Shown here: positions 1 through 8,936 of the stretch, in pieces | Position numbering within the stretch: the first letter of the stretch is position 1 | How the letters are laid out: every line of letters begins with the position of its first letter | Source: Patescibacteria group bacterium UBA3291 | GTDB lineage: Bacteria > Patescibacteriota > Gracilibacteria > Absconditabacterales > Absconditicoccaceae | Length of the DNA: 26,281 bases | Assembly (NCBI GenBank): GCA_002361595.1 | Contig: DETJ01000011.1 | Coordinates: 1-26,281, forward strand | Reading direction: 5' to 3' | Translations under genes and position numbers: made by a program | Notes under the pieces: generated by a model | Told to the model about the DNA's origin: nothing | The model's database searches: none | Seen by the model: only the letters and a program-made list of their open reading frames with translations

Positions 1-2
1 CT

Positions 3-2651
3 ATGGAACTAACTCCTGCAATGAAACAGTACCAAGAAATGAAAAAGCAGAATGCTGATTGTATTCTATTTTTTCGTATTGGAGATTTCTATGAAGTTTT
101 CTTTGAAGATGCGAATATTTGTCATAACGTGCTTGATCTAGTTCTTACTTCCAAAAATAAATGAGCCGAGAATCCAATTCCTATGGCGTGAATTCCACAT
201 CACAGTATAGATAAATATATCCCAAAACTTATTCAGCATTGATATAAGGTTGCAATCGCAGAGCAAATTACAGATCCAAAACCAGGGAAATTAGTTCAAC
301 GTGAAATTACTCAGATTATCACACCATGAACTTATATTCAGGAATGAACCAAAAATTTCAATTATATGCTCGCTATTACGAGAAAAGAACTTAGTTCTTG
401 AGAGATTTATCATTTGGCATGGTGAGATTTTACGTTAGGGGAGTATCAGACCAAAAGTTTTTCAAATCTATGAGATGCACAGAAACGAATTCTGACACTT
501 TCTCCAACTGAAATAATTATTGATGTAGATTTTCCCGAGAAAGATAATATTTCTACTCCGATTCAGCAGTATTTACAGTGTTTGATTTCAGTTTACGAAG
601 TCCCAGTTGATCCTAAAAGTTTTCTCTGTAATATGGCAAAAGTCCAAACATTATCCAGTTTCTGACAAGCGGTAGGAGAATGAAGACTTCAGGCAATTAC
701 ATTATTACTCCACTACATTAGACACGTTCAACAGCAGAATATTGCAAATATTTCCAAGATTTCATATCATGCTCAGACTTGATTTGTCCTCATGGACGAA
801 ATTACCATCAAAAATCTGGAAATATTTAGTTCTAGTTACGAAAATAATCAGCAATACTCATTGTTTTGAATTCTTGATCAAACCAAAACGAGTGCATGAG
901 CCAGACTTTTGCATTATTATTTAGCGAATCCAATCAATTCATTATCAGAAATTCAAAGAAGACAAAATCTGATTTCTCATTATCAGGAGATAGATTATTC
1001 CAAATTTATTCTCAAAAAGTTAGGTGAGTCATACGATTTACAAAAACTTACATCTTCAATTCTTTACAAAAAACTTAGTCCAATTCCATTTCTCAAACTT
1101 AGATCTACGTTGAATTTATTTTTCTGATGAAATGAAGAATCTGAAATTCTACTTAACGAATTGAAATTACTTTGACTTCAGCCAGATGAAGAAACACAGT
1201 TAAAAACATTGTACGAAAGTTTGAAAAAAATGCTAAAATCTGACCAAGAAGTCATGGACTGAGAATATTTCATAGCGGATGGATGGAATGAAGAAGTAGA
1301 TGAACTTAGAAAAATAGCATTTCATAGTGATGATTTACTTTTACAATACCAGCAATTCTTAGTTCAAAAAAGTTGAGTGCAGAACGTAAAATTGAAATTT
1401 GTGATGAATCAATGATATTTTATCGAACTTACAACCAAAGATTCTATTCAATTTGAAGAAAAACTTTGAATCTGAAATTGAAACCAAGAAGATGAAAAAC
1501 TGAATCTCTATCGTAGGAATACTTTGAAATGAAATCAGCGTTATTCCTCTACTTACCTAGAAAAACTTCAAGAAAATATTCTAACTGCTCGTGAAAAACT
1601 CACAAAATTAGAAAATAGTTTACTCAAAGAAATGTGAGAAAAAATCTGAGATAAAAATGCAGAGATTTCTTCATTTGCACAAAAAGTCGCTGAATTGGAT
1701 GTATTTTGTTCTCACGCGGTTTTTGCATTTGAAAATAGATATATCCAGCCAGAAATGAACAACAAAAATCTGATAGAAATTGTTTGATGAAGGCATCCTG
1801 TAATTGAAGCTTATTTACCTACAGATCAGCAGTTTATTCCAAACGATTTATCGATTTGAGAGAAAGATAAACACGAGAAGGAGATGATTCACATTATCAC
1901 ATGACCTAATATGTGATGAAAATCTACATTTCTGCGTCAATCAGCTTTAATCGTTCTTCTCGCTCACTGTGGATTATTTGTTCCGGCAACAAGTGCAAAA
2001 GTCTGATTGGTTGATGGGATTTTCGCTAGAGTTGGAAGTGGAGATGTGATAGCAAAAAATCAATCCACATTCATGACTGAAATGATTGAAGTCTCAAATA
2101 TTCTCAATAATGCTACATCTCAGAGTTTTATAATTTTTGATGAACTTGGACGTGGAACAAGTACTTACGATGGATTAGCCCTAACTAGTGCGATTTTGCA
2201 ATATGTTCTCAAACATGTAAAAGCAAAAACCTTGATTGCAACTCACTATCACGAACTTATCAAACTCGAAAAAATGTACCCTGAAGTAAAAAATTATTCA
2301 GTAAGCGTATATGAAACAGACAAAGAAGTTCTATTTATGAAAAAAATAGTAAAAGGCTGAGCTAGTAAAAGTTACGGAATCGATGTAGCCAAAATTGCTT
2401 GAATCCCAGACGAGATCTTAAAATTATCTCGTGAAATTTTGAAATGATTTGAATCTAAACAAGATAATAATTCACATACACAAATTATTTCTACCCCACT
2501 TTTTGAGATTCAGAATAATGATAGTAAATACCAAGAAAAATACGAAAAAATCCAGAGAATTATAACTCAAGCAGATTTGAATAATATGACTCCAATCCAA
2601 GCAATTCAATTCCTTGCGAAAATTAAGGAAGAATTAGAAAAAGAAGATTAA
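3..2651 (+). CDS. mutS: DNA mismatch repair protein MutS
   Basis: MutS recognises mismatches and loops in newly replicated DNA and, with MutL, starts repair in an ATP-dependent way. The 882-residue product (family usually about 850-880) starts MELTPAMKQYQ, a normal MutS N-terminus, so the gene is complete although it begins at the window edge. The mismatch-reading GDFYE motif lies near residue 30. The P-loop GPNMGGKS is at about 634-641; its first Gly and its Gly-Gly pair are all TGA codons. Then come FDELGRGTS (Walker B/signature), ATHYHEL, and SYGIDVAKIAG near the C-terminus. The tail (TPIQAIQFLAKIKEEL) matches the usual MutS C-terminal helix. Many in-frame TGA codons fall at conserved glycines, so this is an intact gene and not a broken one. 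Stop is TAA. The next gene converges on it 16 bases away with no obvious hairpin between. Identification is firm. Confidence 0.97.
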
Positions 2652-2667
2652 ATAGATTTTACGATAT

Positions 2668-3810
2668 TTATAGTGCAAAAGTACCTTTTAATAATATTAG
2701 TCAGTACCAATAAATTATAGCAAGGACAATAAATCATACAATCTTTGATATTACTCACTTGGAGTTTAGACTATTAAAAAGATAAACTAATAGTCATAGC
2801 CATCATAATGCAGGTAATAAATATAGTGAAAAACTTTCAAATCCTAATATAGGTCATATTAACCATAAAAATGAAACTACAAATATGACAATGAGAGTTA
2901 TATATTCAATAAAATCCATTACAATACCAAACAATTCATCGATAGATGATTGTTCAAAATTATAGAACAAATCCTTTAATAACATTCTCAAGAAAACACT
3001 TTTTATTCAGAGCATGTTACGTAAACTTTCATCTGTTGTCAATCCGTTTGGCTGAACTATTACTTTTTCAGAGATCCTTCTAAAGCTTGAAAGCTCAGAT
3101 ATGAAATCAGCATTTGTTGTGATGCTATTTTTATCTATCAGAAAAATTTTAGATTTATCCTGGGATAATAATTCATTTTCAGCCTTTTTTGTTATTTCAT
3201 GAGCATCTAAAATCAGAGACGCCATTTTATTGAAGTTGGTTCATAATCTGATTTTTTTCATCTCATTACACAAATCTTCCATCTTTTTTATGTCTGTTCA
3301 AGATAATATTCCAGTTCATGATTTTATTATTTGATCTATATGGTCAATCTCTGTATTTATTATTTTTAGAGAATCATCAATTGCAGATTCAGAATATTTT
3401 TGCTTTTCCTTTATCTCTTTTTCTTCTTGTTGTCTTTTAATCTCAGCGTCCTCTTCAATAATTTTTGCTAATGTTGATTTTATCAAATCCTGCATCTCTC
3501 AATCGGAGATGGGATTATCGATGAAGTTAATATAATTAATAGATAATCATAAAGTAATGAAGAAATAAGACTTATCCTCCAGACTTTCTCCTGATGTTAA
3601 AATCCATATTTCAGTATTCTCAAAAGTTGCAGAGACGCTAATATTTCAAAAACTTTTAGGATCTTCTTTAAATTCAGTAAGAGAAACAACAACGACTCAT
3701 CGATTCGCCAAAAATTTTCTGATAAAATTTTCATCTCATCAATTTATAAGAAGATTTAATTCATATTGTTCTCAGTTTTTTTCTTTTATTCAAATTAAAT
3801 GAAAATACAT
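2668..3810 (-). CDS. Hypothetical protein with coiled-coil middle and C-terminal membrane segments
   Basis: I do not recognise this 380-residue protein. Its N-terminal ~110 residues look like a soluble alpha/beta domain (RKFLANRGVVVVSLTEF, then TEIWILTSGESL). A charged helical stretch rich in E/K/Q follows (about residues 120-155, AEIKRQQEEKEIKEKQKY), then another helical region. The last ~110 residues hold about four hydrophobic helices (for example IEYITLIVIFVVSFLWLIG and IVGFIVLAIIYWYGLLIL), so the soluble part is anchored in the membrane by its C-terminus. Several glycines are TGA. The order (soluble domain, coiled coil, then helices ending at the C-terminus) suggests a scaffold or secretion-associated role, but that is only inference. 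It is transcribed alone from its own promoter (3859-3886), divergent from the ATPase gene. Stop is TAA, 16 bases from the end of mutS. Confidence 0.8.
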
Positions 3811-3858
3811 ATCTTAGAATTTAGGTATTAACTAAATAAACTCCACCTAACGATAAAG

Positions 3859-3886
3859 TTTATATTGAAATTTGAAAAAAAATCAA
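3859..3886 (-). promoter_or_regulatory. Sigma70-type promoter of the membrane-protein gene
   Basis: On the minus strand, TTGATT is followed after 16 bases by TATAAA. Transcription would start near 3852, giving a leader of about 40 bases before the ATG at 3810. The match is good for an AT-rich genome, but no start site has been mapped. Confidence 0.5.
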
Positions 3887-4026
3887 TATATAAGATGGCC
3901 GAAAATTAGAATAATTTTACAAATCAGATTTTTATTAAATAGCATATATTGAACAGTTCTTATACATATACCATATAAATTTTATCCAAAAAGGGAAGTA
4001 AAAAGTCTGATTTTTATACTGAAAAT

Positions 4027-4055
4027 TTGCGTTTTTGTGCGATTTGGAATATACT
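4027..4055 (+). promoter_or_regulatory. Sigma70-type promoter of the PINA-like ATPase gene
   Basis: TTGCGT, a 17-base spacer, then TATACT, ending about 30 bases before the ATG at 4086. It shares the TTGC-N17-TATACT form with the pilus operon promoter at 23053-23081. The rest of 3811-4085 is AT-rich and non-coding; apart from the divergent promoter at 3859-3886 and two TCTGATTTT-like motifs (3924 on the reverse strand, 4005 forward), I see nothing in it. Confidence 0.55.
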
Positions 4056-4085
4056 TATCTAGTTTTAATTCGTTTATGCTAACAA

Positions 4086-5513
4086 ATGTCAGAAATCATA
4101 AAAAGCGACAAAACGTATGTTCTAGATAATTATTTTGATGAGACAACTATGTCACTGCATCTCAAGGCAGATCGTCCAATTTTGAGGAAAAAATGAACTC
4201 CATGAAACCGAAATCCAGTAATGGATGAAAAAATTATTACACAAGATGAAATGGATGCTCTTATTCAGCAAATTTTCGATGAAGCAACAAATGAAAAGTG
4301 AAATTACTTAGAAATAGATAGAAAACTGAGCAAAGTTTTACAGCTTGGGCCATATAGAATTGTGATAGTTTATCCACCATTATCTGACGCAACTGAAATT
4401 ACAGCAGTTCGCCCAGTGAAAAAGACAACAATCGAAGATTACGATTTGTCTCCAGAAGTGATGGATTTACTTACAAATCATGCAAAATGAATCCTAGTTT
4501 CATGAGCTCCTGGAAGCTGAAAATCAACATTTGTTCAAGCTTTAGTTCAAGTTTATCACCAGAATCATCATATCATCAAAACTATTGAATCGCCACGTGA
4601 TTTGATGGTAGACGAAGATGTAGTTCAGTATAGCTTTACACACTGAACTCATGATGAAGTAAGAGATATCTTATTATTATCTAGACCTGATTATACAGTT
4701 TACGATGAAGTGAGAAATACGCCAGACTTTGAACTCTACAAAGACCTTAGACTTACGTGAATTGGAATGCTCGGAGTAATTCATGCAACTAAACCAGTGG
4801 ATAGTATTCAGCGTTTCATTGGTTGTATTGAGATGTGAATTATCCCACAAGTAATCGATACAGTGATATTTATCGATAAAGGTAAAATTGCAGAAATTCT
4901 TCAGCTTACTCTCACGGCTAAAGTGCCAGAGTGAATGCAGAGTGAAGACCTTTCTAGACCAGTAATTATTGTAAATTCATTCCTCAGTAAGCAAGACCTA
5001 TACGAAATTTATACATTCGGAGAACAAGTAGTGGTGATGCCAATTACTGCAGAAATGAAAGAAAAAACAGCAGCTACTCAATGATGAATGTCTAGTTTCG
5101 CTAAAGAGTGAATCGAAAAGAAATTAAAAACAATTCTGAATAGCGATTTCGTGGTAAAAATGAAATGAGCATGAATTGAATTATATATTCCAGAATTCGT
5201 AAAGTGAAAGATAATCTGAAAATGATGAGCAGCAATTACAGAATTGGAAAAAACATTATGAATGAGTATTAAAGTGAGAACATTTGATGAACTTCCATTA
5301 CTAGATGTGAAAACAGATATTAGTGGATGAAAAAAATGAGGTCAGCTTTTTATAGCTTTCCCTAATGGATACGAATCTACAACTGTAACATTATTAATCG
5401 GAGATAACTTAATCAAATATCAGACTGATAGAAATTGAGTAATCGCAATTAATGATAGAAATGAAGTAAGAACAATTGAAAGAAGAGGATTTGTGGTAGT
5501 GGATGATAAATAG
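4086..5513 (+). CDS. PilT/PINA-family ATPase with C-terminal KH domain
   Basis: A 475-residue RecA-like ATPase of the type II/IV secretion superfamily. Residues 1-100 form an N-terminal region containing RIVIVYPPLSD. The P-loop GAPGSGKST is at about 140-148, with three of its glycines encoded by TGA. Next come RPDYTVYDEVRN (Walker B-type acidic stretch) and GVIHATKPVDSIQRF (conserved His box). After about residue 365 comes a KH nucleic-acid-binding motif, VKGKIIGKGGAAI. This ATPase-KH order is that of the archaeal PINA/VapC-PilT proteins, which carry an N-terminal PIN nuclease domain and act as helicase-like ATPases on branched DNA. Here I see no PIN domain: the ORF starts straight into the ATPase region. 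A role in nucleic-acid remodelling is therefore more likely than pilus retraction, and no pilus gene is adjacent. Stop is TAG. Family is firm; cellular role is inferred. Confidence 0.85.
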
Positions 5514-5522
5514 TGTCTTAGC

Positions 5523-5603
5523 GTCATTCTGAGCGATAGCGAAGAATCCACTATGCATTACACTTATGGATTCTTCATTTCACTTCGTTTCATTCAGAAT
5601 GAC
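5523..5603. repeat. Imperfect palindromic intergenic repeat
   Basis: The left arm GTCATTCTGAGCGATAGCGA (continuing AGAATCCA to 5550) is mirrored by a right arm at 5567-5603 that starts TGGATTCTTC and ends TCATTCAGAATGAC. The outer 10 bases and the inner 11 bases of the arms pair exactly; the right arm has about nine extra bases in the middle, and the loop is 16 bases. The sequence would fold into a long hairpin between two co-directional genes. It resembles the GTCATTCTGAGCG-type mobile palindromes seen scattered between genes in many bacterial genomes. It could also attenuate readthrough, but no clear U-tract follows. Confidence 0.75.
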
Positions 5604-5645
5604 AGAGTGTTAAAAGTAGTTTTATTTAATTATATATGTGTGGGT

Positions 5646-7052
5646 ATGAATAACTTTCGTTTTACAAAGATTGTCGCTAGTGTTAGCCCAATTTTAGCTA
5701 AAGAAACAGTTTTGAGTAAAATTATCAATATGGTGGATGCGTTTACTCTTACGCTTTCTCGTGGTTTTGATGATAACAATAAAAAATACATTGATACATT
5801 GATGAAACTAGATAATAGTAAAACTGTGATTTTAGAGACTAAATGAAATGAAGTCAGAATTAAAAATATTGGAAATTTCGGAGTGAAAGTATGACAAAAG
5901 GTAGTAGTAGAATATTCTGAATATACTCAAGAAAATCAGAATAAAATCTATGTAGATTATCCAGATATGGATTTAATATCAGTAGGAAGTGAGATAAAAT
6001 TTGTACAATCATGAGTAGTTCTAAAAGTTGAAAATCACATCGAAGATGCCGTTGAATGTACTGTTACAGAAGCTAAAGAAAAACATATTTTCCAATATGA
6101 TAGATGTTTACTTGAACATAACGAAGACCCAATTGAAACATTATTAGAAAGAGATGAAAAAGATATTCTTTGGGGATTAGAATATGGAGCTCACGTTATT
6201 TCTATTTCAGCATGTTATTCAGCTGAACATATTCAGGCAGCTAAAGATTTCTTGAAAGATAAAAATAACGGAGATATGAAAGTTTTCGCTAAAATTGAAA
6301 CTAGAAAATGATTAGACAACTTACAGGAAATCGTAGAAGTTGCTGATGGAATTATTTTGGTAGCAGACTTTATCGAACCATTATTAACTAAAGAAGAAAC
6401 TCTCGATGATTTAGTTCAATATATTAGATGAAAAGGAGTTCCTGTTTTGATGAATTATGCTTGCCGCACATCACAATCAGAATATGCATTCAGCCAGGAT
6501 GAACAGCTTCAGCACCGATGTGGTCAATGTGTAGATGGAGTATGTTTAGAACCAATGATTATCGAAGATGAAGTTTTTGATGCTATCGAAAAATTGGAAA
6601 CAAGTCTAGAAAATTTTGAACTAAAATATGAACCAAAAAATCCAGCTCGTTTCGATGAAAAAGAATTTGAAATCAGAGATTATATCATTTTTAATGCATA
6701 TAGAATTACACAGGAATTAGATATCAGAGCAATTGTATGTTTCACAGAGAATGGTTATACTGCTGCTAGGATTGCATCATTAAATCCAGCAGTTCCTATC
6801 ATTACATTTACAAAATCTACTCACACATATAGATTCTTAAACGTAGTTTGGGGATTGAAAGGATATAAGATTTCTCAATCTTTCAACTATGAAAATCTAA
6901 AAAGAATCTGAAAAGAGATGATCAGAATTATTTTCAAATGAAATATTTCATTGGATGATAAAGTGCTTATTGTACAATCTCATGAATTAAATGATGATAT
7001 CAAGAGTGATATGATTAACGGAATTGAACTTTATCAATTCAAAAATATCTAA
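5646..7052 (+). CDS. Divergent pyruvate-kinase-like protein
   Basis: Pyruvate kinase makes pyruvate and ATP from phosphoenolpyruvate and ADP. This 468-residue protein has the family's order: TKIVASVSP at the start (normal TKIVATIGP), then DAFTLTLSRG (normal NFSHG region), TVILETKGNEVRI (normal DTKGPEIR), a B-domain-like insert, DILWGLEYGAHVISIS, and FAKIETRKGLDNLQEIVEVADGI (normal AKIENQEG). A C-terminal allosteric-type domain follows (IRAIVCFTENGYTAARIA). Several active-site signatures are altered: the ARGDLG loop reads LVADFIEP and the TQML region reads NYACRTS. A Cys cluster (C292, C295, C300) sits where the family has none. The catalytic Lys and Glu of AKIE are kept. It may be a fast-evolving enzyme or a relative with another role. 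Six or more glycines are TGA. Stop is TAA; nusB follows 23 bases later and may be co-transcribed. Confidence 0.75.
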
Positions 7053-7075
7053 TTTACTTTGAAATTAAAAACAAA

Positions 7076-7696
7076 ATGGTAGACGTACATCAGAGAATAA
7101 ATGCAAGAAAATTTGTACTTTCATATTTATATCAGTATTGCTTTTATTCCACATTCCAAGCATCTTTGGATCATGTAGCGAAAGAAGAAAAATCTGAAGA
7201 AAATAAAGAGACTTCTCCATTTTTGTGAAATGCTCATGATTCATTTTTTACTGAAGAATTCTTAGCTGATGTGCAGAAACTTTACGATAAATCAAAAGAA
7301 GAATGAAAACAGCTCAAAGAATGCGTTCAGCAGATTCTTTCAGAGCAATGAGAAGATGATATGCCATATTATCTCAAAAATTTTTTCGATAAGTGGGATG
7401 AGAAGGATATTGATGTGGATTATGTGCTTAAAATGATGTGAAGTTTCGAAAAATATGTAGAACCAACAAAGAAAATGGTAAATCAATACGCTGAAAGTTT
7501 TCACTATGAAGAAATGGATATTGTAGATCAAGCAATTTTTTTGCTTTGATATACAGAATATAAATTGTTTAATACTCCAAAAGAAATTTTGATTAATGAA
7601 ATGATAGAACTCTGTAAAAGATATTCAGATGCAGGTTCTCCAAAATTAGTTAACTGAATTTTTGATAAATATCTAAACAACGAAAAATCTAAATAA
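7076..7696 (+). CDS. nusB: Transcription antitermination protein NusB
   Basis: NusB binds boxA RNA together with S10 (NusE) and supports antitermination, chiefly of rRNA operons. The 206-residue product begins QRINARKFVLSYLYQY, like the usual RxxAR...LYQ helix. Its C-terminal half carries the family core: MDIVDQAIFLLGYTEYKLF, then PKEILINEMIELCKRYSD and SPKLVNGIFDKYL (normal LxxAIYEL...PxxVxINEAVELAKxY...FVNGVLD). NusB is normally 130-160 residues. The extra length is an acidic, helical insert of roughly 60 residues after the first helix (about residues 35-100). In-frame TGA codons occur at several glycines, including LLGYT and VNGIF. It follows the pyruvate-kinase-like gene after 23 bases. 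Stop is TAA. Confidence 0.85.
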
Positions 7697-7702
7697 TAAA
7701 AA

Positions 7703-7753
7703 ATCCTAACAACTTTATTACACGTGAAAACACAGTAACAGAGTAGTTAGGAT
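7703..7753 (-). terminator. Two-tier hairpin terminator of the GC-rich small gene
   Basis: ATCCTAACAACT (7703-7714) pairs with AGTAGTTAGGAT (7742-7753), 11 of 12 positions. Nested inside is a second imperfect stem, TTAC.CGTG with CAC.GTAA, around an AAAA loop. On the minus strand the hairpin is followed by a T-run (7702-7697), as in a rho-independent terminator for the gene at 7776-8048. It lies 7 bases after the nusB stop and could act in both directions. Confidence 0.7.
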
Positions 7754-7775
7754 CAAGTTTTAGGTAATCGGAGAG

Positions 7776-8048
7776 TTAGGCTGCAGAGAGCAAATAGCCA
7801 ACACTTTTGAGCTCGTTCTCCAGGGCAGTCAGTTCTGTATTGCATACAATCACTGACCAGAGGTTCCCTTCTTCGTCGCGAACAAAGAGTTTCGTTAGAA
7901 ATTTGGTTTTGGGCTTTTCTACGACCCCACCAGCTTCAAGAGTTTTCAACTCACCATCTTTGAGGGATGATCCCTGGGCTCTCGCCCACTGGTTCTGCTT
8001 CCCAAATGTAGCAGGACCTCTCCAATTTTTCAAAAAATTTTCTTTCAT
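7776..8048 (-). CDS. Small hypothetical protein, compositionally foreign
   Basis: A 90-residue basic protein I do not recognise. It starts MKENFLKNWRGPATFGKQN and ends near LENELKSVGYLLSAA. No membrane segment or signal peptide is visible. The middle and end (FVRDEEGNLWSVIVCNTELTAL) look like a small beta-rich fold followed by a helix. The gene is clearly GC-richer than its surroundings, uses C/G-ending codons, and encodes all eight glycines with GGN, whereas neighbours encode many or most of theirs with TGA. Stop is TAA. It is a single-gene unit with its own promoter, a palindrome over the expected transcription start, and a strong terminator. I infer recent acquisition from a standard-code donor such as a host bacterium or phage. 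An overlapping plus-strand reading frame (7807-8088) is more likely a shadow. Confidence 0.7.
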   Translation of the reverse strand: MKENFLKNWRGPATFGKQNQWARAQGSSLKDGELKTLEAGGVVEKPKTKFLTKLFVRDEEGNLWSVIVCNTELTALENELKSVGYLLSAA

Positions 8049-8063
8049 AAATACATGTATTTT

Positions 8064-8087
8064 TACTGCAACGACGTTGCTACAGTA
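8064..8087. promoter_or_regulatory. Palindromic operator-like site
   Basis: The core GCAACGACGTTGC (GCAAC, 3 bases, GTTGC) is flanked by matching TACT and AGTA arms. It covers the predicted transcription start of the gene at 7776-8048, just downstream of the -10 box. A second perfect palindrome, ATACATGTAT (8051-8060), lies between it and the start codon. The positions fit a repressor-binding site or a 5' RNA hairpin. Confidence 0.5.
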
Positions 8088-8093
8088 ATTATT

Positions 8094-8121
8094 AATATAA
8101 TTAAACTGATAATAAAGTCAA
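8094..8121 (-). promoter_or_regulatory. Promoter of the GC-rich small gene
   Basis: On the minus strand TTGACT, 16 bases, TATATT. Predicted start is near 8087, giving a leader of about 39 bases. The promoter is AT-rich like the rest of the genome, in contrast to the gene it serves. Confidence 0.5.
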
Positions 8122-8201
8122 CCCTAAAATAAAAAATCTGACTTTTAGTTTAATAAAACATTATTATATAATTATTACACAATTTATAATAACATAGATT
8201 C

Positions 8202-8480
8202 ATGATTTGAAATATTATCATAATTTACTTAGTCCTCATCAATATCGTTACATTCATTATTCGATGAATAGATAAATGGAAATCTGTAAAACATAAGTGG
8301 AGAATTAGCGAAAAAGAATTGCTTATTTTTACGGCAGCATGATGATTTATCGGAGCTATCGCAGGAATGACAGTTTGGCATCATAAAACCATCAAATGAA
8401 AGTTTTTATGGAAATTTCGGTTGATAGTCTTTTCTTGGATGATTGCTTTGAGTTTAATTTATTATTTTCTCTATCGATAA
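8202..8480 (+). CDS. DUF1294 family small membrane protein
   Basis: A 92-residue membrane protein. Its sequence follows the DUF1294 pattern closely: IIIYLVLINIVTFIIRGIDK (helix, then Gly-Ile-Asp-Lys), WRISEKELLIFTAAGGFIGAIAGM, a WHHKTIKGKF loop, then a final hydrophobic helix (LIVFSWMIALSLIYYFLY). About three membrane helices are expected. The function of the family is unknown. Five glycines, including the one in RGIDK and the Gly-Gly of TAAGGF, are TGA. The gene is followed two bases later by a hairpin terminator and converges on the small lipoprotein gene. A TATAAT box lies at 8185-8190, so its leader would be very short. Confidence 0.85.
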
Positions 8481-8504
8481 AAAAAGAGGCTTAAGCCCCT
8501 TTTT
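8481..8504. terminator. Bidirectional hairpin terminator
   Basis: AAAAAGAGGCTTAAGCCCCTTTTT: the stem GAGGC/GCCCC has one mismatch around the palindrome GGCTTAAGCC and is flanked by an A-run and a T-run. It separates the convergent genes at 8202-8480 and 8522-8863 and can serve both. Confidence 0.75.
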
Positions 8505-8521
8505 GTTATTTTTAATTATAA

Positions 8522-8863
8522 TTATTCTTCAGGAGTAATATTTTCTTCAATCACATTATTCTCGACTTCATTATCAATTATTTCTTCATCTTGCTGTATG
8601 TTTCAAGTCTCTACTTCAATATTTTCTACATCTTCAACAGTGGTTCCATTATTTTCTTCATTTTTCAATTCATTTCGATCAGAAGAAATCATATTAATTC
8701 AATCTATAAATGAATTTAATGCTTGCTGCATTTCTCCATCTTGCTGTATGTTTCAGTTCTCTACTTTATTTTTACTTGGTAATCTATCTTCATCAGGAAT
8801 ATGAAAACATCAGACTAGACCTAAACTAGCTAAACATAAACATAAAAGCCAGAATTTTCTCAT
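8522..8863 (-). CDS. Small acidic lipoprotein with internal repeat
   Basis: A 113-residue secreted lipoprotein of unknown function. It has a signal peptide MRKFWLLCLCLASLGLVGC with lipobox LVGC; the lipid-bearing Cys would be residue 19, and the Gly before it is a TGA codon, so the signal is lost in a standard-code reading. The mature part is short, acidic and low in hydrophobic residues, so probably disordered. It carries the segment GNIQQD twice, encoded by an exact 19-base direct repeat (8587-8605 and 8737-8755). It lies downstream of rpmF after a terminator, so it likely has its own promoter, which I could not identify. Stop is TAA. Confidence 0.8.
8587..8755. repeat. Exact 19-base direct repeat inside the lipoprotein gene
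   Basis: CATCTTGCTGTATGTTTCA occurs at 8587-8605 and again at 8737-8755, 150 bases apart and in the same frame. Both copies encode the GNIQQD segment (with a TGA glycine), pointing to internal duplication of a 50-residue unit. Confidence 0.85.
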
Positions 8864-8894
8864 TTATATTTACGATAAAACCAAGTAAAAATAA

Positions 8895-8918
8895 GCCCCA
8901 CTTATGACTAAGTAGGGC
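8895..8918 (-). terminator. Terminator of the rpmA-rpmF operon
   Basis: GCCCCACTTA (8895-8904) pairs with TAAGTAGGGC (8909-8918) with one mismatch and a 4-base loop. On the minus strand it is followed by TTATTTTTAC. It lies about 20 bases past the rpmF stop. Confidence 0.7.
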
Positions 8919-8936
8919 AGTATTTCAAGTTTTTAA

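Noticed and set aside
1..2651. mutS looks like a pseudogene with many premature stops under the standard code.
   Set aside because: Every premature stop is TGA at a conserved glycine, and the frame is unbroken from ATG to TAA when TGA is glycine.
5553..5846. Possible gene start inside the palindromic repeat.
   Set aside because: It merely extends the pyruvate-kinase-like frame upstream into the repeat; the start at 5646 gives the normal N-terminal TKIVASVSP close to residue 7.
7807..8088. Plus-strand reading frame of 93 residues opposite the GC-rich gene.
   Set aside because: Serine/proline-rich composition and an exact antisense overlap fit a shadow; promoter, palindrome and terminator all fit the minus-strand gene.
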